From the NCBI RefSeq assembly GCF_006483455.1, contig NZ_PPPU01000003.1, forward strand, positions 1 through 64,000: DNA of 64,000 bases. The letters are read 5' to 3'. The stretch is from Methylomonas koyamae. GTDB lineage: Bacteria; Pseudomonadota; Gammaproteobacteria; Methylococcales; Methylomonadaceae. Under the pieces are notes generated by a model that saw only the letters and a list, made by a program, of their open reading frames with translations, made no database searches and had not been told where the DNA came from. A program made the position numbers and the translations under genes. Positions 1 to 8,833 of the stretch are shown here, piece by piece; positions within the stretch are counted from its first letter, which is position 1, and each line of letters starts with the position of its first letter.

Positions 1-169
1 GAGCGCCGCCACAAGCTTCCAGGCCAATCAGACTAACCGGCAAGTTGGCGAAATAGCTCAGCATCTCTGCCCGTCTCAGTTTCTTTTTCACCGGCCTGTC
101 GTTCGCCGCCTGGCTGTACAGATGAAAAATGCTTTTTGCCGTATCCAGACCCACCACGTTACTATTCAT
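1..169 (-). CDS. IS110-family transposase, N-terminal fragment (cut by window edge)
   Basis: Reading leftward from an ATG at 169 gives 56 residues beginning MNSNVVGLDTAKSIFHLY and including LIGLEACGGA. This is the typical start of an IS110 DEDD transposase: the first catalytic Asp lies in the GLD motif and the following Glu in the LEACGG motif. The frame is open to the window edge, so the fragment is truncated only by the window. A strong ribosome-binding site, GAGGAG, lies six bases before the ATG inside one arm of an inverted repeat. The upstream reading frame of the interrupted host gene runs into this ATG without a stop. The family call is confident; whether the element is intact cannot be seen. 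Confidence 0.85.
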   Translation of the reverse strand, partial: MNSNVVGLDTAKSIFHLYSQAANDRPVKKKLRRAEMLSYFANLPVSLIGLEACGGA

Positions 170-171
170 TT

Positions 172-240
172 CGGACTCCTCGTCGCTCCGTTTAAATTCT
201 CTGGCGCAGTATGACACCGCGTGGGGTGGGGAGGAGTCCA
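172..240 (-). promoter_or_regulatory. Stem-loop that would mask the transposase ribosome-binding site
   Basis: In the transcript direction, GGACTCCTC (positions 239-231) can pair perfectly with GAGGAGTCC (positions 181-173), leaving a 49-base loop. The right arm contains the GAGGAG Shine-Dalgarno sequence of the transposase. Transcripts entering from the host gene would carry both arms and could hide the start. The structure is seen directly; the regulatory role is inferred by analogy with other insertion sequences that block translation from read-through transcripts. Confidence 0.55.
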
Positions 241-844
241 TGCCATCATCCCAATCGAGAATCCGCTGCGCACAACGATATAAGCCGGTTCGATCCTTTA
301 TCAATAACTTCATGCTGCGCGACATTCCCAGCCGGCCGTAGACGCCGAGTAAGCGGGCGGCGAGTCGCGCCAATAAAGCATGGTCTTTACCGAAACAGAA
401 CAGCAGGTCCGTCAAAATCAGCGTGCCGCTTTGTTTATGTAACCACACGGTTTCATTGATAACCGGCAGCCCTTCGATAAACAGGCTGTCCAATTCTGCG
501 GCCCATGTCGCTCCTTCCGCTGAAGGAATGATCGGAAAACCGGCTAAATCCGGCCGTTTTTCTGCTAGCCCCGGTGCAATATAACCTTGAGCGTCGCGGC
601 AGGCCTGCAGAAAAGGTAAGAAGAATAGGTGATGGCTTTTGTTCGGTGCGATCACGTGTTTAACCGGGCCGATTTCGGCGATCGCGCCGATCAATTCCGG
701 CGCAGGCAATATCGGGGAATGCACCCAGACTTCGCCATTGGCGAGCCTGACAAAAGTCGACCGGGTGGTCAAGTGGAACGGACCGAGCTTAAGCGGCTGT
801 TGCGCATACCAGATTTGGCCGGGAACCAGTGTTTGCAAACTCAT
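240..844 (-). pseudogene. DUF4336 family protein, C-terminus removed by IS110 insertion
   Basis: The frame from the ATG at 844 reads MSLQTLVPGQIWYAQQPLK and continues with NGEVWVHSP, HVIAPNKSHHLFF and LTDLLFCFGKDHALL, a pattern I recognise as DUF4336, a metallo-beta-lactamase-like family of unknown function. Family members normally end with a short segment after the ILDW motif; here ILDWD is followed directly by sequence of the insertion element, so the last part is lost. The gene lies 28 bases downstream of cysH on the same strand and was probably the third gene of a gshA-cysH operon. The frame stays open through the element's leader and joins the transposase in frame, so a fusion polypeptide is possible in principle. 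The cellular role is unknown. Confidence 0.75.
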
Positions 845-872
845 AAATCGATCCGGCCGCCGCTTCGCCGGT

Positions 873-1595
873 TTATTTGCCGATGTTTCCGCCATGCAGG
901 CCGCACTCTTTTTTCGCGCTGTCCTCCCACCACCAGCGTCCGGCGCGTTCGTGTTGGTTCGGTAACACCGGCCGGGTGCAAGGCTCGCAGCCGATACTGA
1001 TATAACCGTGTTGGTGCAGGTCGTTGTAAGGCACCTGATATGCCTCGATGTAATCCCACACCTGAGCGGACGACCAATTCAGCAACGGATTGAACTTGAC
1101 CAGCTGTTTGCCCGGACCGGAGAAGCCGGCGTCGAGCTGCACTTCCGGAATATCGCCACGAGTGTCCAGGCTCTGGTCTTTGCGTTGGCCCGTGATCCAG
1201 GCGTCCAAGGTCGCCAATTTCCGTTTTAAAGGTTCGACCTTGCGGATGCCGCAACATTGTTGGTGGCCGTCTTCGTAAAAACTGAACAGGCCTTTTTCCT
1301 TGACGAAGCTATCCAACTGTTCGCGGTCGGGGCTCAAAATATCGATGGCGATGCCGTAATGCTTGCGTACTTTTTCGATGAAGCGGTAGGTTTCCGGATG
1401 CAGGCGGCCGGTATCTAGAGAAAACACCTGAATGTCTTTCCGGATGTTCAATGCCATATCGATCAACACCACATCCTCGGCGCCGCTGAAAGAAATGGCG
1501 ATGTTGTCGAAATTGGCCAGCGCCGCTTTCAGAATGGTGCGCGGATTTTTGCCTTGCAGTTCGGTTTGGGCAGTGTTCAGATCGAATGCGGTCAT
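873..1595 (-). CDS. cysH: Assimilatory adenylyl-sulfate / phosphoadenylyl-sulfate reductase CysH
   Basis: CysH reduces activated sulfate (APS or PAPS) to sulfite in the cytoplasm, using thioredoxin or glutaredoxin as electron donor. The 240-residue protein has the PP-loop SFSGAEDVV motif near residue 35 and the catalytic C-terminal KECGLH motif (Cys231). It also has two cysteine pairs, Cys114-Cys115 and Cys203/Cys206, which bind a [4Fe-4S] cluster in the APS-type enzymes; this points to APS reductase rather than the cluster-free enterobacterial PAPS reductase. The start is three bases after the gshA stop, so the two genes are co-transcribed, linking sulfate assimilation to glutathione synthesis. 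Substrate preference is inferred from the cysteine pattern. Confidence 0.93.
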   Translation of the reverse strand: MTAFDLNTAQTELQGKNPRTILKAALANFDNIAISFSGAEDVVLIDMALNIRKDIQVFSLDTGRLHPETYRFIEKVRKHYGIAIDILSPDREQLDSFVKEKGLFSFYEDGHQQCCGIRKVEPLKRKLATLDAWITGQRKDQSLDTRGDIPEVQLDAGFSGPGKQLVKFNPLLNWSSAQVWDYIEAYQVPYNDLHQHGYISIGCEPCTRPVLPNQHERAGRWWWEDSAKKECGLHGGNIGK

Positions 1596-1598
1596 AAA

Positions 1599-3185
1599 TT
1601 AACTCTGGGCAAAGTAACGAGATAAAAATTCGTCGAAATCGAGCTCGTCGCCGGCTTCGATTTCGGCTTGTTTCTGCAGCGAGCTGGCGGCCAGCTCTTC
1701 GAATTGGCGCTGGCTGTCGGCATCCAGCGGTTCGGCGTTGAAATAATGTTTGTGCAAGGCCGAGGTGTTGCTGGCAAAGCAGCCGAATTCCTGGCCGTTT
1801 TCGCGCATGCAGGCCAGAATCCGTGCCGACGGCGTCAACGCCGGGTTGTCGACGACGGCGAGCTGCTGCTGCAAGGCGAGTTGGTAAGGTCGATCCAGGC
1901 TGCCGCGGTCGAGTACCGCACAGATCGGTTGCATCGCGCAGAGGATGTCGTGCGCCCAATTTTGCAGGGTAACCGGAGTGCCGTTGCGGTTTAGCTCCAA
2001 TCCGGGCCGGCGGCCCTGGTTGGCGACCAGCAACTGGTTGCTGTTGTTGATTTGAAACTCGTCCGGCCCCTGTGGCGGGCTATCGTGCAACAAGCAGTAA
2101 AGCAAGAACGCCTCGACGAAACGGGCGGTGCTCTCGTCGATGCCGATCGGATTCAACAGGTTCAGGTCCAAAGAGCGCATTTCCACATACAGCACGCCGC
2201 GGCGCTTCAGGGCTAAAGTCGGCTTCTCGCCGGATTTGGCGATTTGTTTCGGCCGCATGGTGCTGTAAAACTCGTTCTCGATTTGCAGGATATTGGCATT
2301 CAGTTGCTGGTAGTCGCCGTCGATCTTGACGCCAATCGCCTGGTATTCAGGATACGGTGTGTTGATCGCCGCACTCAGGCTTTGCACGTAACCTTCCAAC
2401 GAGTTGTAGTCGATTTTCAGGCTGGCTTGGTTTTTACTTTTGTAGCCGATGTCGCTCATTCGCAGCGATGTGGCGTAAGGGTGGAATAAAGTATGGTCGT
2501 CGAATTCCTTGAACTGTTCCATCAGCTGCGGCCGGCTTTTAAAAAAAGTCTTGCAGATGGCCGGTGATGCGCCGAACAGGTACAAAATCAGCCAACCTTG
2601 GCGGTGGAAGTTGCGAATCAAGCCGAAATACGACTTGGAAATAAAGTCTTCCAGCGACAAGTTGCCGCCGTCGTAACCGTGCAGTGCCGGCCACAACGCT
2701 TCCGGTACCGAATAATTGAAATGAATGCCGGCGATCGCCTGCATGGTGCGGCCGTAACGATGCCACAAGCCCTTGCGGTAGATGTGTTTCATCTTGCCGA
2801 TATTCGAGCTGCCGTATTCGGCGATCGGAATGCTCAGATCGCCGTCGATGCCGCACGGCATGCTGGTGGCCAGCAGCATTTCGTCGCCCAGGTGCGGGTA
2901 AACGAACTGATGAATCTGATGCATGAAATGCAGCGTTTGCTTGATATCGGCAAACGGCGGCGTGATGAACTCCAGCAGCGCTTCCGAATAATCGGTGGTG
3001 ATGTGGGGGTGAGTCAAAGCCGAGCCTAGGGCACGCGGGTGAGGGGTTTGCGCGATCAGGCCGTGTTCGGTGATACGGAGGCTTTCTTTCTCGATGCCTT
3101 TCAGACCTTGTTTTAGCAGGTATTGTTGATCGCGGTCGATCAGGTATTTGAGACGGTCGGGAAAGCAGCAATAGGTAATTAGCAT
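1599..3185 (-). CDS. gshA: Glutamate-cysteine ligase GshA
   Basis: GshA makes gamma-glutamylcysteine from glutamate, cysteine and ATP, the first and rate-limiting step of glutathione synthesis. The 528-residue length and the motifs GLKGIEKESLRI near the start, TDYSEALLEFITPP, and YVEMRSLDLN match the class I proteobacterial enzyme. No strong Shine-Dalgarno sequence precedes the ATG at 3185, but no better start is seen before the conserved LLKQGLKGIEKE block. It heads an operon with cysH and the remains of a DUF4336 gene. The 246-base interval up to recQ is the divergent promoter region; no distinctive operator was recognised in it. Confidence 0.95.
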   Translation of the reverse strand: MLITYCCFPDRLKYLIDRDQQYLLKQGLKGIEKESLRITEHGLIAQTPHPRALGSALTHPHITTDYSEALLEFITPPFADIKQTLHFMHQIHQFVYPHLGDEMLLATSMPCGIDGDLSIPIAEYGSSNIGKMKHIYRKGLWHRYGRTMQAIAGIHFNYSVPEALWPALHGYDGGNLSLEDFISKSYFGLIRNFHRQGWLILYLFGASPAICKTFFKSRPQLMEQFKEFDDHTLFHPYATSLRMSDIGYKSKNQASLKIDYNSLEGYVQSLSAAINTPYPEYQAIGVKIDGDYQQLNANILQIENEFYSTMRPKQIAKSGEKPTLALKRRGVLYVEMRSLDLNLLNPIGIDESTARFVEAFLLYCLLHDSPPQGPDEFQINNSNQLLVANQGRRPGLELNRNGTPVTLQNWAHDILCAMQPICAVLDRGSLDRPYQLALQQQLAVVDNPALTPSARILACMRENGQEFGCFASNTSALHKHYFNAEPLDADSQRQFEELAASSLQKQAEIEAGDELDFDEFLSRYFAQS

Positions 3186-3431
3186 AGAGGAAAAGGTCGG
3201 CGCCTGTGGCGTCTGGAGTTAGCGGGCCATTATAAAGGCTGGTGTCCGGTTTATAGAAATCGGGCTGACATCGAATGGAGAGATGAGGCGGTGCGCCGGC
3301 CATTTCAAGGTTCGCCAGCGCAAAAGCGTTTGTCGGGTTCCGCGTCGCTGTCTCGAGAGGTCATCTGTGTTGTAATACGCGCTTGATACCACATCCGGCG
3401 ATTGCCGCTTCGAAACCCCGATATTTTGCCG

Positions 3432-5567
3432 ATGACCCATAACCCCGCGCTGGACAAACTACGTAGCGTATTTGGCTACGACAGTTTTCGCGGCCAGCAG
3501 CACGCTATCATCGAACAGCTGATTGCCGGCCGCGACGTATTGGTGTTGATGCCGACCGGCGGCGGCAAATCGTTGTGTTACCAGATTCCGGCCTTGGTGA
3601 TGGAGGGCGTCGGCATCGTCATCTCGCCGTTGATTGCCTTGATGCAAGACCAAGTCAGCGCCTTGCATCAGCTCGGCGTCAGAGCGGCGTACTTGAATTC
3701 CACCTTGTCTCTGGAGCAGGTGCGCGACATCGAACAGCGCTTGCAAAGCGGCGAGTTGGATTTGTTGTATATCGCGCCGGAGCGCTTATCCAATCCGCGC
3801 ACCCAGGCCTTGTTCAACCGTTGCAAGATTGCCTTGTTCGCGATCGACGAGGCGCATTGTGTCTCGCAATGGGGCCACGATTTCCGCGCCGATTACCTGC
3901 AATTGTCGGTATTGCACCAGCAATTTCCGACGGTGCCGCGGATTGCGCTGACTGCAACCGCCGACGAACGTACCCGCCAGGAAATCATTAGCCGCTTGGC
4001 GCTGGAACAAGCTCAAATTTTCGTCAGCGGCTTCGACCGGCCCAACATTCGCTACCGGATTGTGCAGAAGGACAATGCCCGCCAGCAATTGCTGAGTTTT
4101 ATCCGCAGTGAGCATCCCGGCGATACCGGCATCGTCTATTGCCTGTCGCGTAAAAAAGTCGAGGAAACCGCGGAGTGGCTCAACCAAAAAGGCCTGCGGG
4201 CGTTGCCTTACCACGCCGGTTTGGATCACCAACTGCGGCAGAAGAACCAGCACCAATTTTTGATGGAGGACGGCCTGATCATTGTCGCCACCATCGCCTT
4301 CGGTATGGGGATCGACAAGCCTAACGTGCGCTTCGTCGCCCATCTGGATTTGCCGAAGAGCATTGAGGCTTACTACCAGGAAACCGGTCGTGCCGGCCGC
4401 GACGGTTTGCCGGCTAACGCCTGGATGGCTTACGGTTTGCAGGACGTGTTGACCTTGCGCCAAATGCTGGGTGCCTCCAACGCCGATCCGGCCCATAAAC
4501 GGGTGGAACTGCACAAGCTGGATGCGATGCTGGCCTTATGCGAAACGGTCAGTTGCCGGCGCCAGGCTTTGCTCGGCTATTTCGGTGACGTCCTGGAGCA
4601 GGCCTGCGGCAATTGCGATACCTGCCTGGAGCCGGTCGCGACCTGGGACGGCAGTCTGGCGGCGCAGCAGGCCTTGTCCTGTATCTACCGTACCGGCCAG
4701 CGTTTCGGCGTGACCTACCTGATCGACGTGTTGCTCGGCAAGGACGACGAACGCATCAAGCAATTCGGCCATGATTCGCAGTCGACTTTCGGCATCGGCA
4801 AAGCGCTCGACGAAAAGCGCTGGCGCTCGGTGTTCCGGCAATTGGTGGCCAAATCGTTGGTGGAGATCGACTTCGACGGCCACGGCAGTTTGCGTCTGGC
4901 CGACGCCTGCCGGCCGGTACTGCGCGGCGAGCAAACCTTGATGCTGCGCAAGGACGTGCAAACCGCCAAAACCCGGCGGGAGAAATACGAAAAACGCCAG
5001 CCGGGCGGCGCGGCGGATACGGCCTTGTGGGACGCGCTAAGAGCCAAGCGCAAACAGTTGGCCGACGAGCAGGACGTGCCGCCCTATGTGATTTTTCACG
5101 ATGCGACGTTAATGGCGATGGTGGAGGCCCGGCCGCACAACCACCAGCAGTTGGGGCTGATTTCCGGCATCGGCCAGCGCAAGCTGGAATTGTACGGCGA
5201 CGAGTTTTTGGCCGTCTTGGCCGAGTTCGATAACGCGGCAGAGCCGAGTTCCAGCTCCGATACCGTCGTCGAGAGTCTGGATTTGTTTCGCTTGGGTTAT
5301 AGCGTGGAGCATGTGGCGCGGCAGCGGGGCTTGAGCGAGGATACCGTTTACAACCACATGGCGAAAGCGTTGGAGTCGGGTTTGGTGGAGTTGGGCGATG
5401 TCCTGACCCTGTCGCCGGCAGAGCTCGGCGAAATCGAAGCCGCGTTACTGGTGCGGCCGGACGAGCAACGCAATGCATTGAAACCGGTATACGAACAGCT
5501 GGGTGGGGCTTACAGTTACGGCATACTGCGCTGCGTCCGGGCCGCGCTACAGCGGCAGACGGCCTAG
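3432..5567 (+). CDS. recQ: ATP-dependent DNA helicase RecQ
   Basis: RecQ is a 3'-5' superfamily 2 helicase acting in recombinational repair and replication-fork processing. The 711-residue protein has the Walker A motif TGGGKS (residues 42-47), a DEAH box near 138, and the GTP-independent helicase motif region ending with [11 protein letters not shown] zinc-binding RQC region carries the CGNCDTC cluster, followed by an HRDC domain around residues 540-600. The C-terminus adds a helix-turn-helix segment ([20 protein letters not shown]) seen in many longer RecQ proteins. The ATG at 3432 is preferred over an upstream TTG at 3402, because homologues begin directly before [15 protein letters not shown]. 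The stop overlaps the convergent DUF1249 gene by four bases. Confidence 0.96.
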   Translation: MTHNPALDKLRSVFGYDSFRGQQHAIIEQLIAGRDVLVLMPTGGGKSLCYQIPALVMEGVGIVISPLIALMQDQVSALHQLGVRAAYLNSTLSLEQVRDIEQRLQSGELDLLYIAPERLSNPRTQALFNRCKIALFAIDEAHCVSQWGHDFRADYLQLSVLHQQFPTVPRIALTATADERTRQEIISRLALEQAQIFVSGFDRPNIRYRIVQKDNARQQLLSFIRSEHPGDTGIVYCLSRKKVEETAEWLNQKGLRALPYHAGLDHQLRQKNQHQFLMEDGLIIVATIAFGMGIDKPNVRFVAHLDLPKSIEAYYQETGRAGRDGLPANAWMAYGLQDVLTLRQMLGASNADPAHKRVELHKLDAMLALCETVSCRRQALLGYFGDVLEQACGNCDTCLEPVATWDGSLAAQQALSCIYRTGQRFGVTYLIDVLLGKDDERIKQFGHDSQSTFGIGKALDEKRWRSVFRQLVAKSLVEIDFDGHGSLRLADACRPVLRGEQTLMLRKDVQTAKTRREKYEKRQPGGAADTALWDALRAKRKQLADEQDVPPYVIFHDATLMAMVEARPHNHQQLGLISGIGQRKLELYGDEFLAVLAEFDNAAEPSSSSDTVVESLDLFRLGYSVEHVARQRGLSEDTVYNHMAKALESGLVELGDVLTLSPAELGEIEAALLVRPDEQRNALKPVYEQLGGAYSYGILRCVRAALQRQTA

Positions 5568-6010
5568 ACTTGAGCGACCTCTGCCAGTTGGAAGCAGTAG
5601 TCGGTTTTCAGGCAATGGTCCAGCCATTTCTGTAGAAAATAGTTCAATCGCCACTTGTAATCGCGAATTTCAATCAGGTCGCCGGGATCCTGGTAGACCT
5701 TATCCACCGTCGGTCGGTCGTTGTCGCGGATGACTTCTGCCAGTTGGGCATCGAGATAGATTCGGATTTTGACCGCCGGTACCACCAGTTCCGAGCGTTG
5801 CTGATTGAAGCAGTGGGTTAGTTCGATGGTCAAGGTGTACGGATTGCGTTCCAGCACGTCCAGATAAAGAGCCGGTCTGTTCTGGGTCAACCCAATTGCG
5901 GATTTATCGAAGGAACGTAAATTAGGAATTAACTTGAACAATTTCTGGTAGTTGGATTCGCACAGCTGTTCCAGGCAAAACGAGGTGTTGACCGGCTGCA
6001 CCAGGCTCAT
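5564..6010 (-). CDS. DUF1249 (YqiB-like) protein
   Basis: A 148-residue cytoplasmic protein of the DUF1249 family, whose function is unknown. Recognisable features are the N-terminal block [16 protein letters not shown] and the C-terminal block [27 protein letters not shown]. The start at 6010 (MSLVQPVNT) is chosen because it lies two bases after the stop of the upstream QueD-like gene and fits family length; an earlier ATG at 6055 would intrude into that gene. It forms a tight pair with the QueD-like gene and overlaps the 3' end of recQ on the other strand. In enterobacteria yqiB lies near nudF and cpdA; that context is absent here. Confidence 0.85.
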   Translation of the reverse strand: MSLVQPVNTSFCLEQLCESNYQKLFKLIPNLRSFDKSAIGLTQNRPALYLDVLERNPYTLTIELTHCFNQQRSELVVPAVKIRIYLDAQLAEVIRDNDRPTVDKVYQDPGDLIEIRDYKWRLNYFLQKWLDHCLKTDYCFQLAEVAQV

Positions 6011-6012
6011 CG

Positions 6013-6417
6013 TCAATCTTCCCGATAGCAGGCGTTGGCGCTGGCGGTTTCCCACAGCACCACTTGGTCGACGTTGAAGCCCTGCTGCTTGACGTACTGG
6101 TAAATCATTTTGCTGAGCACTTCGGCCGTGGGATGTTCGTCTATGGCCAGATATTGTTCGTTATTGGCGATCAGTGCCGGAATGATCGGGTCGTCTTTGT
6201 GCAACAGAAAATTATGGTCCAAGATGTCGTCGATAAAGCTTTCGACGCAGGCTTTGACGTCGGAAAAATCGCAGACCATGCCTTGCTGGTTGAGTTGTTC
6301 CTGCCGAATCGAAATGCTGGCCTTGACGCTGTGGCCGTGCAGGTTGCGGCACTTGCCCGGATGGTTCATCAGGCGGTGACCGTAACAAAAATAAACTTCT
6401 TTGGTGATGATATACAT
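6013..6417 (-). CDS. queD: 6-carboxy-5,6,7,8-tetrahydropterin synthase / PTPS-family protein
   Basis: This 134-residue protein belongs to the 6-pyruvoyl-tetrahydropterin synthase superfamily. Zinc-binding histidines are visible as His14 in the YGHRL motif and His27 and His29 in LHGH. The catalytic cysteine is Cys23 (GKCRNLHGH), with conserved VCDF and DHNFLL segments downstream. QueD converts dihydroneopterin triphosphate to carboxytetrahydropterin in queuosine synthesis. The sequence shows the family clearly but does not prove queuosine rather than another pterin role, and no other que genes are nearby. It is transcribed with the DUF1249 gene. Confidence 0.85.
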   Translation of the reverse strand: MYIITKEVYFCYGHRLMNHPGKCRNLHGHSVKASISIRQEQLNQQGMVCDFSDVKACVESFIDDILDHNFLLHKDDPIIPALIANNEQYLAIDEHPTAEVLSKMIYQYVKQQGFNVDQVVLWETASANACYRED

Positions 6418-6454
6418 AGCGTGCGACTTCCTTGTGGAGCGGCGGATCGGGTCC

Positions 6455-6754
6455 TTAATTGCCTTTGATGCTTTTGATCGACGCGGCGATTTCGTAATTG
6501 CCGTCGTTTTGTTTGACGCTGCGCACGACTTCGATGAACGCGGTCATCGGCGGTGTGATCGGTGTTTTCGGCAGAATGCTCACTTCCAGAGCCAAGCCGA
6601 TATCGAACGGGCGGGCGGCGATAAACGAGACGCCGGCGCCGCTCAGCGTGGTGCATCTGCCGGTACTGACTTGGTCGGAGTCGGCCAACCGGTAAGTAAT
6701 GTCGCAGTCGACGTCCATGCGGATGTAATCGCGTTTTTCATCATGAGTCAGCAT
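6455..6754 (-). CDS. Small PilZ-domain protein
   Basis: A 99-residue single-domain PilZ protein, the family that binds cyclic di-GMP and controls motility, adhesion or polysaccharide production. The first binding motif, RxxxR, is present as Arg8-Asp-Tyr-Ile-Arg12. The second motif, usually (D/N)xSxxG, appears as TLSGAG, with Thr in the Asp/Asn position, so nucleotide binding may be weakened. The start at 6754 has a GGAGG-like ribosome-binding site just upstream (AGGAACTC region on this strand). It lies upstream of the QueD-like gene on the same strand, with 37 bases between. Its target is unknown; the exopolysaccharide locus in the same window is a speculative candidate. Confidence 0.8.
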   Translation of the reverse strand: MLTHDEKRDYIRMDVDCDITYRLADSDQVSTGRCTTLSGAGVSFIAARPFDIGLALEVSILPKTPITPPMTAFIEVVRSVKQNDGNYEIAASIKSIKGN

Positions 6755-6941
6755 TGAGTTCCTCCGATTCGAAGTGAGCGTGGTGGGTAAACGAACAATG
6801 GCGGGAGTGTACTATAAAAAAAACCGGTTCTGGGCAGGAAAACGTTGCGCTTGCACTTGACATGTTTATTTTGCCGAGCAGCTCAGGAATTTTGGGTTCC
6901 GTCGCCGGCCAGGCATTGGATAAGGGCGGATTTTGGGCTAC

Positions 6942-6957
6942 GCGCCGGTGTCGGCGC
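6942..6957 (-). terminator. GC-rich hairpin after lipA
   Basis: GCGCCG (6942-6947) and CGGCGC (6952-6957) form a perfect six-base stem with a four-base loop, 28 bases beyond the lipA stop. No run of T follows on the lipA strand, so it is a weak candidate for intrinsic termination. The remaining interval up to the PilZ gene (about 6755-6940) shows nothing else that I can support beyond the probable PilZ promoter region. Confidence 0.3.
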
Positions 6958-6984
6958 TTGCCGGCGCGCGAGGCCGTAATGCGC

Positions 6985-7947
6985 CTATTCCGTCAAGCCG
7001 GCAGCCTGCATATCGGCATGGTAAGACGATCTGACCAAAGGCGCGCTGGCAACCTGGCGGAAGCCCAATTCGCGGGCGATCTCGGCGTAACGGGCGAATT
7101 GGTCCGGATGGATGTATTCCCGTACCGGCAGGTGGTCTTTGCTAGGCTGCAGATACTGGCCCAGTGTCAGCATGCTGCAACCGTGGGCCAGCAAATCCCG
7201 CATGACTTGCACCACTTCGGCTTCGGTTTCGCCTATACCCAGCATCAGGCCGGATTTGGTCGGCACCTGCGGCAAGCGTTGTTTGTGCTGTTCCAGTAAT
7301 TGCAGCGAGGTTGAATAATCGGCGCCGGGACGGGCTTGCAGGTACAGGCGCGGCACCGTTTCCAGGTTGTGGTTGAATACGTCGCAAGGTTGGTTTTGCA
7401 AAATGTCGAGTGCTGTGCCCATCCGGCCGCGGAAATCCGGTACCAATACTTCGATCGTGGTTTGCGGCGATTTGGCCCGGACTTGGGCTATGCAAGCGGC
7501 AAAATGGCCGGCACCGCCGTCGCGCAAATCGTCGCGGTTGACCGAGGTGATGACGACGTATTTCAAGCCCATCGCGGCGATGGTCTCGGCCAGATTGGCC
7601 GGTTCTTCCGGGTCCAGCGGCTGCGGTTTGCCGTGGGCGACGTCGCAGAACGGGCAGCGCCGGGTGCATAAATCGCCCATGATCATGAAGGTTGCGGTAC
7701 CGTGGCTGAAACATTCGCCCAGATTGGGGCAGGCGGCTTCTTCGCAGACGCTATGCAAACGGTGTTCGCGCAGCGATTGCTTGATCTTGTTGACTTGGTC
7801 GCCGCTCGGCAGTTTGACCCGAATCCAATCCGGCTTGCGCAACGGCGGTTCGCCGGTCTGTTCAACTTTGACCGGTATCCGCGACAGCTTGTCGGCTTTG
7901 CGTTGGTGGGTTTGCGGGGTAGTGCGGGACGGGGCGTTGAATGTCAT
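6985..7947 (-). CDS. lipA: Lipoyl synthase LipA
   Basis: LipA is a radical SAM enzyme that inserts two sulfur atoms into protein-bound octanoyl groups to make the lipoyl cofactor of 2-oxoacid dehydrogenases and the glycine cleavage H protein. The 320-residue protein carries the auxiliary cluster cysteines Cys68, Cys73 and Cys79 ([12 protein letters not shown]), the radical SAM motif CTRRCPFC (Cys94, Cys98, Cys101) and the C-terminal RSSYHA motif whose serine ligates the sacrificed cluster. It overlaps lipB by four bases and is the last gene of the dacA-dat-ybeD-lipB-lipA run. Confidence 0.97.
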   Translation of the reverse strand: MTFNAPSRTTPQTHQRKADKLSRIPVKVEQTGEPPLRKPDWIRVKLPSGDQVNKIKQSLREHRLHSVCEEAACPNLGECFSHGTATFMIMGDLCTRRCPFCDVAHGKPQPLDPEEPANLAETIAAMGLKYVVITSVNRDDLRDGGAGHFAACIAQVRAKSPQTTIEVLVPDFRGRMGTALDILQNQPCDVFNHNLETVPRLYLQARPGADYSTSLQLLEQHKQRLPQVPTKSGLMLGIGETEAEVVQVMRDLLAHGCSMLTLGQYLQPSKDHLPVREYIHPDQFARYAEIARELGFRQVASAPLVRSSYHADMQAAGLTE

Positions 7948-8558
7948 GGTTCGATAGCCTTCAGCAATTGGTGGACCAGCGGCACCGCCAGTTCTTGAGT
8001 CGATATCTTAACCCCCAAATCCGCGAGTTGGGTCACTTGCAGTCCGGGGTAGCCGCAGGGGTTGATGTCTCGAAACGGGCCGAGATCCATCGCGTTGTTG
8101 ATACTGATACCGTGATAACAGCAGCCGCGTTTGACGCGCAAGCCCAGCGAAGCGATCTTGCTGCCCGCGACGTACACCCCCGGCGCATCGGGTCTGGCTG
8201 CTGCCGATATACCGTATTGGCTCAGCGTGGCGATGGCGGCGTTTTCCAGCAGGCTGACCATTTGCCGGGGTCCTTGGTTCAAGCGGCGTAAATCGGCCAA
8301 CAGATACACTACCAGTTGGCCGGGGCCGTGGTAAGTGACTTGGCCGCCGCGGTCGGATTCGACGACGGGGATGTCGGTGTTAGCGAGCAGATGTTCGCGT
8401 TTGCCGTTCAGACCCAGGGTGTAGACTGGCGGATGTTCGACGATCCAGATTTGATCCGGACTGTCCGGCAGTCGGTCGGCCGTGTACTGTTGCATGGCGC
8501 GCCAGACTTCGACGTAGTCGCGCAGGCCCAACTGGCGCAGTTCGGTGTTGCCGTTCAC
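7944..8558 (-). CDS. lipB: Octanoyltransferase LipB
   Basis: LipB transfers octanoyl groups from acyl carrier protein to lipoyl-dependent enzymes, supplying the substrate of LipA. The 204-residue length is normal. The motif [14 protein letters not shown] lies at residues 70-83, the catalytic lysine in the [12 protein letters not shown] segment, and the acyl-accepting cysteine in NPCGYPG. It starts eight bases after the ybeD gene and its stop overlaps the lipA start, indicating translational coupling. Confidence 0.96.
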   Translation of the reverse strand: MNGNTELRQLGLRDYVEVWRAMQQYTADRLPDSPDQIWIVEHPPVYTLGLNGKREHLLANTDIPVVESDRGGQVTYHGPGQLVVYLLADLRRLNQGPRQMVSLLENAAIATLSQYGISAAARPDAPGVYVAGSKIASLGLRVKRGCCYHGISINNAMDLGPFRDINPCGYPGLQVTQLADLGVKISTQELAVPLVHQLLKAIEP

Positions 8559-8566
8559 GGGCGAAC

Positions 8567-8833
8567 TTACAGCGCCATCAAGACGTCCGGGCAGGCGGTC
8601 AGGCCCAGATAGATTGCATCCAATTGTTCGCGGCTGGTGGCTTCGATGACGACGGTGACCGCCGTGTAATTGCCGCCTTTGCTGGGGCGGCTGGTGACGG
8701 CGCCCTCACGGATGTCCGGTACGTGGCGGCGAATGATTTCAACCACGATCGCGTCGAAGTCGTCGCGGCTTCTGCCCATGGCCTTGATCGGAAATTGGCA
8801 GGGAAATTCGAGTAAGGATTCTGATTCGGTCAT
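8567..8833 (-). CDS. ybeD: YbeD family (DUF493) protein
   Basis: An 88-residue protein of the DUF493/YbeD family, an ACT-like alpha-beta fold often encoded between dacA and lipB in gammaproteobacteria. Recognisable blocks are LEFPCQFPIKAMGR, the VTSRPSKGGNYTAVTVVIEA strand region and the C-terminal LTACPDVLMAL. The biochemical role is not established; a regulatory function in lipoate metabolism has been suggested from gene order. It overlaps the upstream aminotransferase gene by four bases. Confidence 0.9.
   Translation of the reverse strand: MTESESLLEFPCQFPIKAMGRSRDDFDAIVVEIIRRHVPDIREGAVTSRPSKGGNYTAVTVVIEATSREQLDAIYLGLTACPDVLMAL

Larger units (their letters stand above)
1..240 (-). mobile_element. 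5' end of an IS110-family insertion sequence
   Basis: The element runs off the left edge of the window; only the start of its transposase gene and its upstream non-coding end are visible. The junction with the interrupted host gene is estimated near 240, because the DUF4336 reading stops resembling its family around there. A perfect 9-bp inverted repeat (173-181 and 231-239) lies in the non-coding end. IS110-family elements lack classical terminal inverted repeats and use a DEDD recombinase with an element-encoded guide (bridge) RNA. The short upstream region would fit the IS1111 type, where the long non-coding end lies downstream of the transposase, but that end is outside the window. The exact boundary is inferred. 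Confidence 0.7.

Noticed and set aside
873-1257. Overlapping frames on both strands within cysH
   Set aside because: All are shorter than cysH, lack family motifs and start without ribosome-binding sites.
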